Assembly: GCA_964036665.1 (NCBI GenBank)
Contig: OZ038528.1
Location: forward strand, 10,112,501-10,176,500
DNA from: Gordius sp. MW1
Lineage: Eukaryota > Nematomorpha > Gordioida > Gordea > Gordiidae
Direction: 5' to 3'
DNA length: 64,000 bases
Positions 11,511-24,420 of this stretch are shown piece after piece; positions within the stretch are counted from its first letter, which is position 1; each line of letters opens with the position of its first letter. Under the pieces are notes generated by a model. That model did not search any database, was not told the origin of the DNA, and worked only from the letters and a program-made list of their open reading frames with translations. A program made the position numbers and the translations under genes.

Positions 11511-12120
11511 ATGAAAAATAAATTTTTTTCGACCTCAAATTTTTTTCAATTTTTTCGTTTCAACCATATCGCCCCCATGAAAGTTTTCGATATCAGAGGT
11601 GAATTCCGTAAAAAAATTTTTTGATCAGTCATCAAAAATCACGATCGCATAGAGCTTGTTTCACAAAAACAAGAGACACGCTTAGAAAGCGATATTGAAA
11701 CAATCTAAACGCAACACGAAAATGTTAATTTATCTCAATCTGAAACTTGGCTTCGTGCAAAATTTCTTATCGAGATTCTAGCAAGGACATAATGATAAGA
11801 ATATTTACTGCCTTTTAAAGATTTTTTCAGCCCTCTTTCGAGAGAATATGAAAAATAATATTTTTTTCGACCTCAATATTTTTTCATTTTTTTCGTTCAA
11901 CCATATCGCCCCATGAACTTTTTCGATATCAGAGGCGAATTCCGTAAAAAATATATTTTCATCAAAAATTATTAACTTTAAATCAGGATCGCATAGAGCT
12001 TGTTTCACAAAAACTAGAGACACGTTTAGAAAGCGATATTGAAACTATCTAAACGCAACACGACAGTGTTAATTTCTCTCAATCTAAAACTTGGCCTCGT
12101 GCAAAAATTCTTATCGAGAT
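11510..12120 (+). repeat. Deleted and diverged monomers in copy A
   Basis: Near 11631 the sequence CATCAAAAATCACGATCGC lacks about 14 bp (the usual TATTAACTTTAAA region) that the partner keeps at 36390. The next monomer (landmark about 11847) is distinguished by CGAGAGAATATG, CCTCAATATTTTTTC, CGCCCCATGAAC, GAGGCGAATTCC and AAAAATATATTTTCATC. Its donor-like dinucleotide is GC (GAGGCGAAT) rather than GT. The partner monomer at about 36617 has the same marks. Confidence 0.8.
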
Positions 12121-14190
12121 TCTAACAAGGACATAATGCTAAGAATATTTACTAACTTTTAAAGATTTTTTCAGCCCTCTTTCGAAAGAATATGAAAAAT
12201 AATATTTTTTTCGACCTCAAAATTTTTTCATTTTTTTCGTTCTTCCATATCGCCCCCATGAAAGTTTTCGATATCAGAGGTGAATTCCATAAAAAAAAAT
12301 TTTTTGATCAGTCATCAAAAATTATTAATTTTAAATCACGATCGTGTTTCACAAAAACTAGAGACACGCTTAGAAAACGATATTGAAACAATCTAAACGC
12401 AACACGAAAGTGTTAATTTCTCTCAATCTAAAACTTGGCCTCGTGCAAAATTTCTTATCGAGATTCTAACAAGGACATAATGCTAAGAATATTTACTGAC
12501 TTTTAAAGAATTTTCAGCCCCCTTTCGAAAGAATATGAAAAATAAATTTTTTTCGACCTCAAAATTTTTTCATTTTTTTCGTTTCAACCATATCGCCCCC
12601 ATGAAAGTTTTCGATATCAGAGGTGAATTCCGTAAAAAAAATTTTTTGATCAGTCATCAAAAATTATTTACTTTAAATCACGATCGCATAGAGCTTGTTT
12701 CACAAAAACTAGAGACACGCTTAGAAAGCGATGTTGAAACAATCTAAACGCAACACAATGTTAATTTCTCTCAATCTGAAACTTGGCTTCGTGCAAAATT
12801 TCTTATCGAGATTCTAGCAAGGACATAATGCTAAGAATATTTACTGCCTTTTAAAGATTTTTTCAGCCCTCTTTCGAAAGAATATGAAAAATAATATTTT
12901 TTTCGACCTCAAAATTTTTTCATTTTTTTCGTTCAACCATATCGCCAACATGAACTTTTTCGGTATCAGAGGTGAATTCCTTAAAAAAAAAATTTTTGAT
13001 CAGTCATCAAAAATTATTAACTTTAAATCACGATCGTGTTTCACAAAAACTAGAGACACGCTTAGAAAGCGATATTGAAACAATCTAAACGCAACACGAA
13101 AGTGTTAATTTCTCTCAATCTAAAACTTGGCCTCGTGCAAAATTTCTTATCGAGATTCTAACAAGGACATAATGCTAAGAATATTTACTGACTTTTAAAG
13201 AATTTTCAGCCCCCTTTCGAAAGAATATGAAAAATAAATTTTTTTCGACCTCAAAATTTTTTCATTTTTTTCGTTTCAACCATATCGCCCCCATGAAAGT
13301 TTTTGATATCTGAGGTGAATTCCGTAAAAAATATTTTTTCATCAAAAATTATTAACTTTAAATCAGGATCGCATAGAGCTTGTTTCACAAAAACTAGAGA
13401 CACGCTTAGAAAGCGGTATTGAAACTATCTAAACGCAACACGAAAATCTTAATTTCTCTCCTAAAACTTCGCCTCGTGCAAAAATTCTTATCGAGATTCT
13501 AACAAGGACATAATGCTAAGAATAATTCCTAACTTTTAAAGATTTTTTCAGCCCCCTTTCGAAAGAATATGAAAAATAAATTTTTTTCGACCTCAAAATT
13601 TTTTCATTTTTTTCGTTCAACCATATCGCCCCCATGAAAGTTTTTGATATCAGAGGTGAATTCCGTAAAAAATATTTTTTCATCAAAAATTATTAACTTT
13701 AAATCAGGATCGCATAGAGCTTGTTTCACAAAAACTAGAGAAACGCTTAGAAAGCGGTATTGAAACTATCTAAACGCAACACGAAAATCTTAATTTCTCT
13801 CCTAAAACTTCGCCTCGTGCAAAAATTCTTATCGAGATTCTAACAAGGACATAATGCTAAGAATAATTCCTAACTTTTAAAGATTTTTTCAGCCCCCTTT
13901 CGAAAGAATATGAAAAATAAATTTTTTTCGACCTCAAATTTTTTTCGTTTCAACCATATCGCCCCCATGAAAGTTTTCGATATCAGAGGTGAATTCCGTA
14001 AAAATATTTTTTTGATCAGTCATCAAAAATTATTAACTTTAAATCACGATCGCATAGAGTTTGTTTCATAAAAACTAGAGACACGCTTAGAAAGCGATAT
14101 TGAAACTATCTAAACGCAACACGAAAATCTTAATTTCTCTCCTAAAACTTCGCCTCGTGCAAAAATTCTTATCGAGATTCTAACAAGGAC
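12120..14190 (+). repeat. Transitional monomers with CTGAGG and AATATTTTTTCATC variants
   Basis: Monomers at 12192, 12535, 12884, about 13228, about 13571 and about 13911 mix all three linker haplotypes. Those at 13228 and 13571 carry GTTTTTGATATC, the A/T junction AAAAAATATTTTTTCATC lacking GATCAGT, and AAATCAGGATCGC. The one at 13228 also has GATATCTGAGG, which would place a TGA stop at the end of the putative exon. The monomer at 12884 has CGCCAACATGAAC and TTCGGTATC. The partner region at 36.96-38.2 kb lacks the equivalents of 12192 and 12535: its first monomer here resembles 12884. Confidence 0.8.
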
Positions 14191-17100
14191 ATAATGCTAA
14201 GAATATTTCCTAACTTTTAAAGATCTTTTCAGTCCCCTTTCGAAAGAATATGAAAAATAATATTTTTTTCGACCTCAAAATTTTTTCATTTTTTTCGTTC
14301 AACCATATCGCCCCCATGAAAGTTTTCGATATCAGAGGTGAATTCCGTAAAAAAAAATTTTTCATCAAAAATTATTAACTTTAAATCACGATCGTGTTTC
14401 ACAAAAACTAGAGACACGCTTAGAAAGCGATATTGAAACAATCTAAAAGCAACACGAAAATCTTAATTTCCTTCAATCTAAAACTTCCGCTTGTGCAAAA
14501 ATTCTTATCGAGATTCTAACAAGGACATAATGCTAAGAATATTTACTGACTTTTAAAGATTTTTTCAGCCCCCTTTCGAAAGAATATGAAAAATAATATT
14601 TTTTTCGACCTCAAAATTTTTCCATTTTTTTCGTTCAACCATACCGCCCCCATGAAAGTTTTCGATATCAGAGGTGAATTCCGTAAAAAAAATTTTTTGA
14701 TCAGTCATCAAAAATTATTAACTTTAAATCACGATCGTGTTTCACAAAAACTAGAAACACGCTTAGAAAGCGATATTGAAACAATCTAAACGCAACACGA
14801 AAGTGTTAATTTCTCTCAATCTAAAACTTGGCCTCGTGCAAAATTTCTTATCGAGATTCTAACATGGACATTATGCTAAGAATATTTACTGACTTTTAAA
14901 GATTTTTTCAGCCCCTTTTCGAAAGAATATGAAAAATAAATTTTTTTCGACCTCAAATTTTTTTCGTTTCAACCATATCGCCCCCATGAAAGTTTTCGAT
15001 ATCAGAGGTGAATTCCGTAAAAAAAATTTTTTTGATCAGTCATCAAAAATTATTAACTTTAAATCACGATCGCATAGAGCTTGTTTCACAAAAACTAGAG
15101 ACACGCTTAGAAAGCGATATTGAAACAATCTAAAAGCAACACGAAAATCTTAATTTCCTTCAATCTAAAACTTCCCCTTGTGCAAAATTTCTTATCGAGA
15201 TTCTAACAAGGACATTATGCTAAGAATATTTACTGACTTTTAAAGATTTTTTCAGCCCCCTTTCGAAAGAATATGAAAAATAAATTTTTTTCGACCTCAA
15301 ATTATTTTCGTTTAAACCATATCGCCCCCATGAAAGTTTTCGATATCAGAGGTGAATTCCGTAAAAAAAATTTTTTTTGGTCAGTCATCAAAAATTATTA
15401 ACTTTAAATCACGATCGCATAGAGCTTGTTTCACAAAAACTAGAGACACGCTTAGAAAGCGATAGTGAAACAATCTAAAAGCAACACGAAAATCTTAATT
15501 TCCTTCAATCTAAAACTTCCCCTTGTGCAAAAATTCTTATCGAGATTCTAACAAGGACATAATGCTAAGAATATTTACTGACTTTTAAAGATTTTTTCAG
15601 CCCCCTTTCAAAAGAATATGGAAAATAATATTTTTTTCGACCTCAAAATATTTTCAATTTTTTCGTTTCAACCATATCGCCCCCATGAAAGTTTTCGATA
15701 TCAGAGGTGAGTTCCGTAAAAAAAAATTTTTTATCAAAAATTATTATTTTTAAATCACGATCTCATAGAGCTTGTTTCACAAAAACTAGAGACACGCTTA
15801 GAAAGCGATATTGAAACAATCTAAACGCAACACGAAATTGTTAATTTCTCTCAATCTAAAACTTGGCCTCGTGAAAATTTCTTATCGAGATTCTAACAAG
15901 GACATAATGCGAATATTTACTGACTTTTAAAGATTTTTTCAGCCCCTTTTCGAAAGAATATGAAAAATAAATTTTTTTCGACCTCAAATTTTTATCGTTT
16001 CAACCATATCGCCCCCATGAAAGTTTTCGATATCAGAGGTGAATTCCGTAAAAAAAAAATTTTTTGATCAGTCATCAAAAATTATTAACTTTAAATCACG
16101 ATCGCATAGAGCTTGTTTCACAAAAACTAGAGACACGCTTAGAAAGCGATATTGAAACAATCTAAAAGCAACACGAAAATCTTAATTTCCTTCAATCTAA
16201 AACTTCCCCTTGTGCAAAATTTCTTATCGAGATTCTAACAAGGACATTATGCTAAGAATATTTACTGACTTTTAAAGATTTTTTCAGCCCCCTTTCGAAA
16301 GAATATGAAAAATAAATTTTTTTCGACCTCAAATTATTTTCGTTTCAACCATATCGCCCCCATGAAAGTTTTCGATATCAGAGGTGAATTCCGTAAAAAA
16401 AATTTTTTTTGGTCAGTCATCAAAAATTATTAACTTTAAATCACGATCGCATAGAGCTTGTTTCACAAAAACTAGAGACACGCTTAGAAAGCGATATTGA
16501 AACAATCTAAACGCAACACGAAAGTGTTAATTTCTCTCAATCTAAAACTTGGCCTCGTGCAAAATTTCTTATCGAGATTCTAACAAGGACATAATGCTAA
16601 GAATATTTACTGACTTTTAAAGAATTTTCAGCCCCCTTTCGAAAAAATATGAAAAATAAATTTTTTTCGACCTCAAAATTTTTTCATTTTTTTCGTTTCA
16701 ACCATATCGCCCCCATGAAAGTTTTTGATATCTGAGGTGAATTCCGTAAAAAATATTTTTTCATCAAAAATTATTAACTTTAAATCAGGATCGCATAGAG
16801 CTTGTTTCACAAAAACTAGAGACACGCTTAGAAAGCGGTATTGAAACTATCTAAACGCAACACGAAAATCTTAATTTCTCTCCTAAAACTTCGCCTCGTG
16901 CAAAAATTCTTATCGAGATTCTAACAAGGACATAATGCTAAGAATATTTACTGCCTTTTAAAGATTTTTTCAGCCCTCTTTCGAAAGAATATGAAAAATA
17001 ATATTTTTTTCGACCTCAAAATTTTTTCATTTTATTCGTTCAACCATATCGCCCCCATGAAAGTTTTCGATATCAGAGGTAAATTCCGTAAAAAAAATTT

Positions 17101-18973
17101 TTTTGATCAGTCATCAAAAATTATTAACTTTAAATCACGATCGTGTTTCACAATAACTAGAAACACGCTTAGAAAGCGATATTAAAACAATCTAAACGCA
17201 ACACGAAAGTGTTAATTTCTCTCAATCTAAAACTTGGCCTCGTGCAAAATTTCTTATCGAGATTCTAACAACTACATAATGCGAATATTTACTGACTTTT
17301 AAAGATTTTTTCAGCCCCCTTTCGAAAGAATATCAAAAATAAATACTTTACGACCTCAAATTTTTTTCATTTTTTTCGTTTCAACCATATCGCCCCCATG
17401 AAAGTTTTCGATATCAGAGGTGAATTCCGTAAAAAAAAATTTTTGATCAGTCATCAAAAATTATTAACTTTAAATCACGATCGCATAGAGCTTGTTTCAC
17501 AAAAACTAGAGACACGCTTAGAAAGCGATATTGAAACAATCTAAACGCAACACAAAAATGTTAATTTCTCTCAATCTGAAACTTGGCTTCGTGCAAAATT
17601 TCTTATCGAGATTCTAGCAAGGACATAATGCTAAGAATATTTACTGCCTTTTAAAGATTTTTTCAGCCCTCTTTCGAAAGATCATGAAAAATAATATTTT
17701 TTTGACCTCAAAATTTTTTCATTTTATTCGTTCAACCATATCGCCCCCATGAAAGTTTTCGATATCAGAGGTGAATTCCGTAAAAAAAAATTTTTTGATC
17801 AGTCATCAAAAATTATTAACTTTAAATCACGATCGTGTTTCACAAAAACTAGAAACACGCTTAGAAAGCGATATTGAAACAATCTAAACGTAACACGAAA
17901 GTGATAATTTCTCTCAATCTAAAACTTGGCCTAGTGCAAAATTTCTTATCGAGATTCTAACAAGGACATAATGCTAAGAATAATTCCTAACTTTTAAAGA
18001 TTTTTTCAGCCCCCTTTCGAAAGAATATGAAAAATAAATTTTTTTCGACCTCAAAATTTTTTCATTTTTTTCGTTCAACCATATCGCCCCATGAAAGTTT
18101 TTGATATTAGAGGTGAATTCCGTAAAAAATATTTTTTCATCAAAAATTATTAACTTTAAATCAGGATCGCATAGAGCTTGTTTCACAAAAACTAGAGAAA
18201 CGCTTAGAAAGCGGTATTGAAACTATCTAAACGCAACACGAAAATCTTAATTTCTCTCCTAAAACTTCGCCTCGTGCAAAAATTCTTATCGAGATTCTAA
18301 CAAGGACATAATGCTAAGAATAATTCCTAACTTTTAAAGATTTTTTCAGCCCCCTTTCGAAAGACTATGAAAAATAAATTTTTTTCGACCTCAAATTTTT
18401 TTCGTTTCAACCATATCGCCCCCATGAAAGTTTTCGATATCAGAGGTGAATTCCGTAAAAATACTTTTTTTGATCAGTCATCAAAAATTATTAACTTTAC
18501 ATCACGATCGCATAGAGCTTGTTTCACAAAAACTAGAGACACGCTTAGAGAGCGGTATTGAAACTATCTAAACGCAACACGAAAATCTTAATTTCTCTCC
18601 TAAAACTTCGCCTCGTGCAAAAATTCTTATCGAGATTCTAACAAGGACATAATGCTAAGAATAATTCCTAACTTTTAAAGATTTTTTCAGTCCCCTTTCG
18701 AAAGAATATGAAAAATAAATTTTTTTCGACCTCAAATTTTTTTCGTTTCAACCATATCGCCCCCATGAAAGTTTTCGATATCAGAGGTGAATTCCGTAAA
18801 AAAAATTTTTTTTGATCAATCATCAAAAATTATTAACTTTAAATCACGATCGCATAGAGCTTGTTTCACAAAAACTAGAGACACGCTTAGAAAGCGATAT
18901 TGAAACTATCTAAACGCAACACGAAAATCTTAATTTCTCTCCTAAAACTTCGCCTCGTGCAAAAATTCTTATC
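14190..18973 (+). repeat. 14-monomer higher-order repeat, copy 1 (4789 bp period)
   Basis: Every diagnostic mark in this block recurs 4789 bp later: AAAGATCTTTTCAGTCCCC at 14222 and 19011, CCATACCGCCC near 14640 and 19430, GATAGTGAAAC near 15470 and 20250, CAAAATATTTTCAATT near 15640 and 20430, TATCAAAAATAAATAC near 17331 and 22120, and GAAAGACTATG near 18360 and 23149. By eye only a few single-base differences separate the copies, for example CGTTTAAACC near 15310 against CGTTTCAACC, GTGCAAAAATTC against GTGCCAAAATTC near 20316, and GACCTCAAAA against GACCTGAAAA near 21805. The amplification must be recent, or conversion very active. Confidence 0.92.
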
Positions 18974-21900
18974 AAGGACATAATGCTAAGAATATTTCCT
19001 AACTTTTAAAGATCTTTTCAGTCCCCTTTCGAAAGAATATGAAAAATAATATTTTTTTCGACCTCAAAATTTTTTCATTTTTTTCGTTCAACCATATCGC
19101 CCCCATGAAAGTTTTCGATATCAGAGGTGAATTCCGTAAAAAAAAATTTTTCATCAAAAATTATTAACTTTAAATCACGATCGTGTTTCACAAAAACTAG
19201 AGACACGCTTAGAAAGCGATATTGAAACAATCTAAAAGCAACACGAAAATCTTAATTTCCTTCAATCTAAAACTTCCGCTTGTGCAAAAATTCTTATCGA
19301 GATTCTAACAAGGACATAATGCTAAGAATATTTACTGACTTTTAAAGATTTTTTCAGCCCCCTTTCGAAAGAATATGAAAAATAATATTTTTTTCGACCT
19401 CAAAATTTTTCCATTTTTTTCGTTCAACCATACCGCCCCCATGAAAGTTTTCGATATCAGAGGTGAATTCCGTAAAAAAAATTTTTTGATCAGTCATCAA
19501 AAATTATTAACTTTAAATCACGATCGTGTTTCACAAAAACTAGAAACACGCTTAGAAAGCGATATTGAAACAATCTAAACGCAACACGAAAGTGTTAATT
19601 TCTCTCAATCTAAAACTTGGCCTCGTGCAAAATTTCTTATCGAGATTCTAACATGGACATTATGCTAAGAATATTTACTGACTTTTAAAGATTTTTTCAG
19701 CCCCTTTTCGAAAGAATATGAAAAATAAATTTTTTTCGACCTCAAATTTTTTTCGTTTCAACCATATCGCCCCCATGAAAGTTTTCGATATCAGAGGTGA
19801 ATTCCGTAAAAAAAAATTTTTTGATCAGTCATCAAAAATTATTAACTTTAAATCACGATCGCATAGAGCTTGTTTCACAAAAACTAGAGACACGCTTAGA
19901 AAGCGATATTGAAACAATCTAAAAGCAACACGAAAATCTTAATTTCCTTCAATCTAAAACTTCCCCTTGTGCAAAATTTCTTATCGAGATTCTAACAAGG
20001 ACATTATGCTAAGAATATTTACTGACTTTTAAAGATTTTTTCAGCCCCCTTTCGAAAGAATATGAAAAATAAATTTTTTTCGACCTCAAATTATTTTCGT
20101 TTCAACCATATCGCCCCCATGAAAGTTTTCGATATCAGAGGTGAATTCCGTAAAAAAAATTTTTTTTGGTCAGTCATCAAAAATTATTAACTTTAAATCA
20201 CGATCGCATAGAGCTTGTTTCACAAAAACTAGAGACACGCTTAGAAAGCGATAGTGAAACAATCTAAAAGCAACACGAAAATCTTAATTTCCTTCAATCT
20301 AAAACTTCCCCTTGTGCCAAAATTCTTATCGAGATTCTAACAAGGACATAATGCTAAGAATATTTACTGACTTTTAAAGATTTTTTCAGCCCCCTTTCAA
20401 AAGAATATGGAAAATAATATTTTTTTCGACCTCAAAATATTTTCAATTTTTTCGTTTCAACCATATCGCCCCCATGAAAGTTTTCGATATCAGAGGTGAG
20501 TTCCGTAAAAAAAAATTTTTTATCAAAAATTATTATTTTTAAATCACGATCTCATAGAGCTTGTTTCACAAAAACTAGAGACACGCTTAGAAAGCGATAT
20601 TGAAACAATCTAAACGCAACACGAAATTGTTAATTTCTCTCAATCTAAAACTTGGCCTCGTAAAAATTTCTTATCGAGATTCTAACAAGGACATAATGCG
20701 AATATTTACTGACTTTTAAAGATTTTTTCAGCCCCTTTTCGAAAGAATATGAAAAATAAATTTTTTTCGACCTCAAATTTTTATCGTTTCAACCATATCG
20801 CCCCCATGAAAGTTTTCGATATCAGAGGTGAATTCCGTAAAAAAAAAATTTTTTGATCAGTCATCAAAAATTATTAACTTTAAATCACGATCGCATAGAG
20901 CTTGTTTCACAAAAACTAGAGACACGCTTAGAAAGCGATATTGAAACAATCTAAAAGCAACACGAAAATCTTAATTTCCTTCAATCTAAAACTTCCCCTT
21001 GTGCAAAATTTCTTATCGAGATTCTAACAAGGACATTATGCTAAGAATATTTACTGACTTTTAAAGATTTTTTCAGCCCCCTTTCGAAAGAATATGAAAA
21101 ATAAATTTTTTTCGACCTCAAATTATTTTCGTTTCAACCATATCGCCCCCATGAAAGTTTTCGATATCAGAGGTGAATTCCGTAAAAAAAATTTTTTTTG
21201 GTCAGTCATCAAAAATTATTAACTTTAAATCACGATCGCATAGAGCTTGTTTCACAAAAACTAGAGACACGCTTAGAAAGCGATATTGAAACAATCTAAA
21301 CGCAACACGAAAGTGTTAATTTCTCTCAATCTAAAACTTGGCCTCGTGCAAAATTTCTTATCGAGATTCTAACAAGGACATAATGCTAAGAATATTTACT
21401 GACTTTTAAAGAATTTTCAGCCCCCTTTCGAAAAAATATGAAAAATAAATTTTTTTCGACCTCAAAATTTTTTCATTTTTTTCGTTTCAACCATATCGCC
21501 CCCATGAAAGTTTTTGATATCTGAGGTGAATTCCGTAAAAAATATTTTTTCATCAAAAATTATTAACTTTAAATCAGGATCGCATAGAGCTTGTTTCACA
21601 AAAACTAGAGACACGCTTAGAAAGCGGTATTGAAACTATCTAAACGCAACACGAAAATCTTAATTTCTCTCCTAAAACTTCGCCTCGTGCAAAAATTCTT
21701 ATCGAGATTCTAACAAGGACATAATGCTAAGAATATTTACTGCCTTTTAAAGATTTTTTCAGCCCTCTTTCGAAAGAATATGAAAAATAATATTTTTTTC
21801 GACCTGAAAATTTTTTCATTTTATTCGTTCAACCATATCGCCCCCATGAAAGTTTTCGATATCAGAGGTAAATTCCGTAAAAAAAATTTTTTTGATCAGT

Positions 21901-23762
21901 CATCAAAAATTATTAACTTTAAATCACGATCGTGTTTCACAATAACTAGAAACACGCTTAGAAAGCGATATTAAAACAATCTAAACGCAACACGAAAGTG
22001 TTAATTTCTCTCAATCTAAAACTTGGCCTCGTGCAAAATTTCTTATCGAGATTCTAACAACTACATAATGCGAATATTTACTGACTTTTAAAGATTTTTT
22101 CAGCCCCCTTTCGAAAGAATATCAAAAATAAATACTTTACGACCTCAAATTTTTTTCATTTTTTTCGTTTCAACCATATCGCCCCCATGAAAGTTTTCGA
22201 TATCAGAGGTGAATTCCGTAAAAAAAAATTTTTGATCAGTCATCAAAAATTATTAACTTTAAATCACGATCGCATAGAGCTTGTTTCACAAAAACTAGAG
22301 ACACGCTTAGAAAGCGATATTGAAACAATCTAAACGCAACACAAAAATGTTAATTTCTCTCAATCTGAAACTTGGCTTCGTGCAAAATTTCTTATCGAGA
22401 TTCTAGCAAGGACATAATGCTAAGAATATTTACTGCCTTTTAAAGATTTTTTCAGCCCTCTTTCGAAAGATCATGAAAAATAATATTTTTTTGACCTCAA
22501 AATTTTTTCATTTTATTCGTTCAACCATATCGCCCCCATGAAAGTTTTCGATATCAGAGGTGAATTCCGTAAAAAAAAATTTTTTGATCAGTCATCAAAA
22601 ATTATTAACTTTAAATCACGATCGTGTTTCACAAAAACTAGAAACACGCTTAGAAAGCGATATTGAAACAATCTAAACGTAACACGAAAGTGATAATTTC
22701 TCTCAATCTAAAACTTGGCCTAGTGCAAAATTTCTTATCGAGATTCTAACAAGGACATAATGCTAAGAATAATTCCTAACTTTTAAAGATTTTTTCAGCC
22801 CCCTTTCGAAAGAATATGAAAAATAAATTTTTTTCGACCTCAAAATTTTTTCATTTTTTTCGTTCAACCATATCGCCCCATGAAAGTTTTTGATATTAGA
22901 GGTGAATTCCGTAAAAAATATTTTTTCATCAAAAATTATTAACTTTAAATCAGGATCGCATAGAGCTTGTTTCACAAAAACTAGAGAAACGCTTAGAAAG
23001 CGGTATTGAAACTATCTAAACGCAACACGAAAATCTTAATTTCTCTCCTAAAACTTCGCCTCGTGCAAAAATTCTTATCGAGATTCTAACAAGGACATAA
23101 TGCTAAGAATAATTCCTAACTTTTAAAGATTTTTTCAGCCCCCTTTCGAAAGACTATGAAAAATAAATTTTTTTCGACCTCAAATTTTTTTCGTTTCAAC
23201 CATATCGCCCCCATGAAAGTTTTCGATATCAGAGGTGAATTCCGTAAAAATACTTTTTTTGATCAGTCATCAAAAATTATTAACTTTACATCACGATCGC
23301 ATAGAGCTTGTTTCACAAAAACTAGAGACACGCTTAGAGAGCGGTATTGAAACTATCTAAACGCAACACGAAAATCTTAATTTCTCTCCTAAAACTTCGC
23401 CTCGTGCAAAAATTCTTATCGAGATTCTAACAAGGACATAATGCTAAGAATAATTCCTAACTTTTAAAGATTTTTTCAGTCCCCTTTCGAAAGAATATGA
23501 AAAATAAATTTTTTTCGACCTCAAATTTTTTTCGTTTCAACCATATCGCCCCCATGAAAGTTTTCGATATCAGAGGTGAATTCCGTAAAAAAATTTTTTT
23601 TTGATCAATCATCAAAAATTATTAACTTTAAATCACGATCGCATAGAGCTTGTTTCACAAAAACTAGAGACACGCTTAGAAAGCGATATTGAAACTATCT
23701 AAACGCAACACGAAAATCTTAATTTCTCTCCTAAAACTTCGCCTCGTGCAAAAATTCTTATC
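18974..23762 (+). repeat. 14-monomer higher-order repeat, copy 2
   Basis: The block begins at a junction where CTTATC is followed directly by AAGGACATAATGC near 18973. The usual GAGATTCTAAC (11 bp) is missing there, while the matching place at the start of copy 1 (about 14180) is intact. The same 11-bp loss recurs one period later near 23762. The deletion thus marks the exchange junction, and it was copied when the third unit formed. Confidence 0.9.
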
Positions 23763-24420
23763 AAGGACATAATGCTAAGAATATTTCCTAACTTTTAAAG
23801 ATCTTTTCAGTCCCCTTTCGAAAGAATATGAAAAATAATATTTTTTTCGACCTCAAAATTTTTTCATTTTTTTCGTTCAACCATATCGCCCCCATGAAAG
23901 TTTTCGATATCAGAGGTGAATTCAGTAAAAAAAAATTTTTCATCAAAAATTATTAACTTTAAATCACGATCGTGTTTCACAAAAACTAGAGACACGCTTA
24001 GAAAGCGATATTGAAACAATCTAAAAGCAACACGAAAATCTTAATTTCCTTCAATCTAAAACTTCCGCTTGTGCAAAAATTCTTATCGAGATTCTAACAA
24101 GGACATAATGCTAAGAATATTTACTGACTTTTAAAGATTTTTTCAGCCCCCTTTCGAAAGAATATGAAAAATAATATTTTTTTCGACCTCAAAATTTTTC
24201 CATTTTTTTCGTTCAACCATATCGCCCCCATGAAAGTTTTCGATATCAGAGGTGAATTCCGTAAAAAAAAATTTTTGATCAGTCATCAAAAATTATTAAC
24301 TTTAAATCACGATCGTGTTTCACAAAAACTAGAAACACGCTTAGAAAGCGATATTGAAACAATCTAAACGCAACACGAAAGTGTTAATTTCTCTCAATCT
24401 AAAACTTGGCCTCGTTCAAA
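23763..24420 (+). repeat. 14-monomer repeat, truncated copy 3
   Basis: The 4789-bp periodicity continues through AAAGATCTTTTCAGTCCCC at 23800 and the monomer at landmark 24164, which matches 19375. It then fades: 24164 reads CCATATCGCCC where both earlier copies read CCATACCGCCC, and the linker has CTCGTTCAAAATTTC as in the 3.8 kb copy. From here the order follows the 8-monomer block, so the 14-mer is cut off by the start of the next repeat system. Confidence 0.82.

Larger units (their letters stand above)
5160..16060 (+). repeat. Large segmental duplication, copy A (partner at 29.58-40.14 kb)
   Basis: From about 5160 to 10.8 kb this segment matches 29.58-35.2 kb at an offset of 24412 to 24417. 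Rare shared marks include ATTCTAACAAAGGACAT near 6257, CCCCCATATGAAAG near 8125, CAGTCTTCAAAAATT near 9565, the linker deletion GCGATGCAACACG near 10337, and CGAGAGAATATG near 11840. The offset then becomes 24770, because the partner holds one extra monomer and this copy lost about 14 bp near 11631. After about 12.9 kb it becomes 24078 to 24079, because the partner lacks two monomers present here. The match ends near 16.0 kb, where the partner switches to another monomer type. The two copies therefore differ mostly by whole-monomer gains and losses. Confidence 0.85.
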
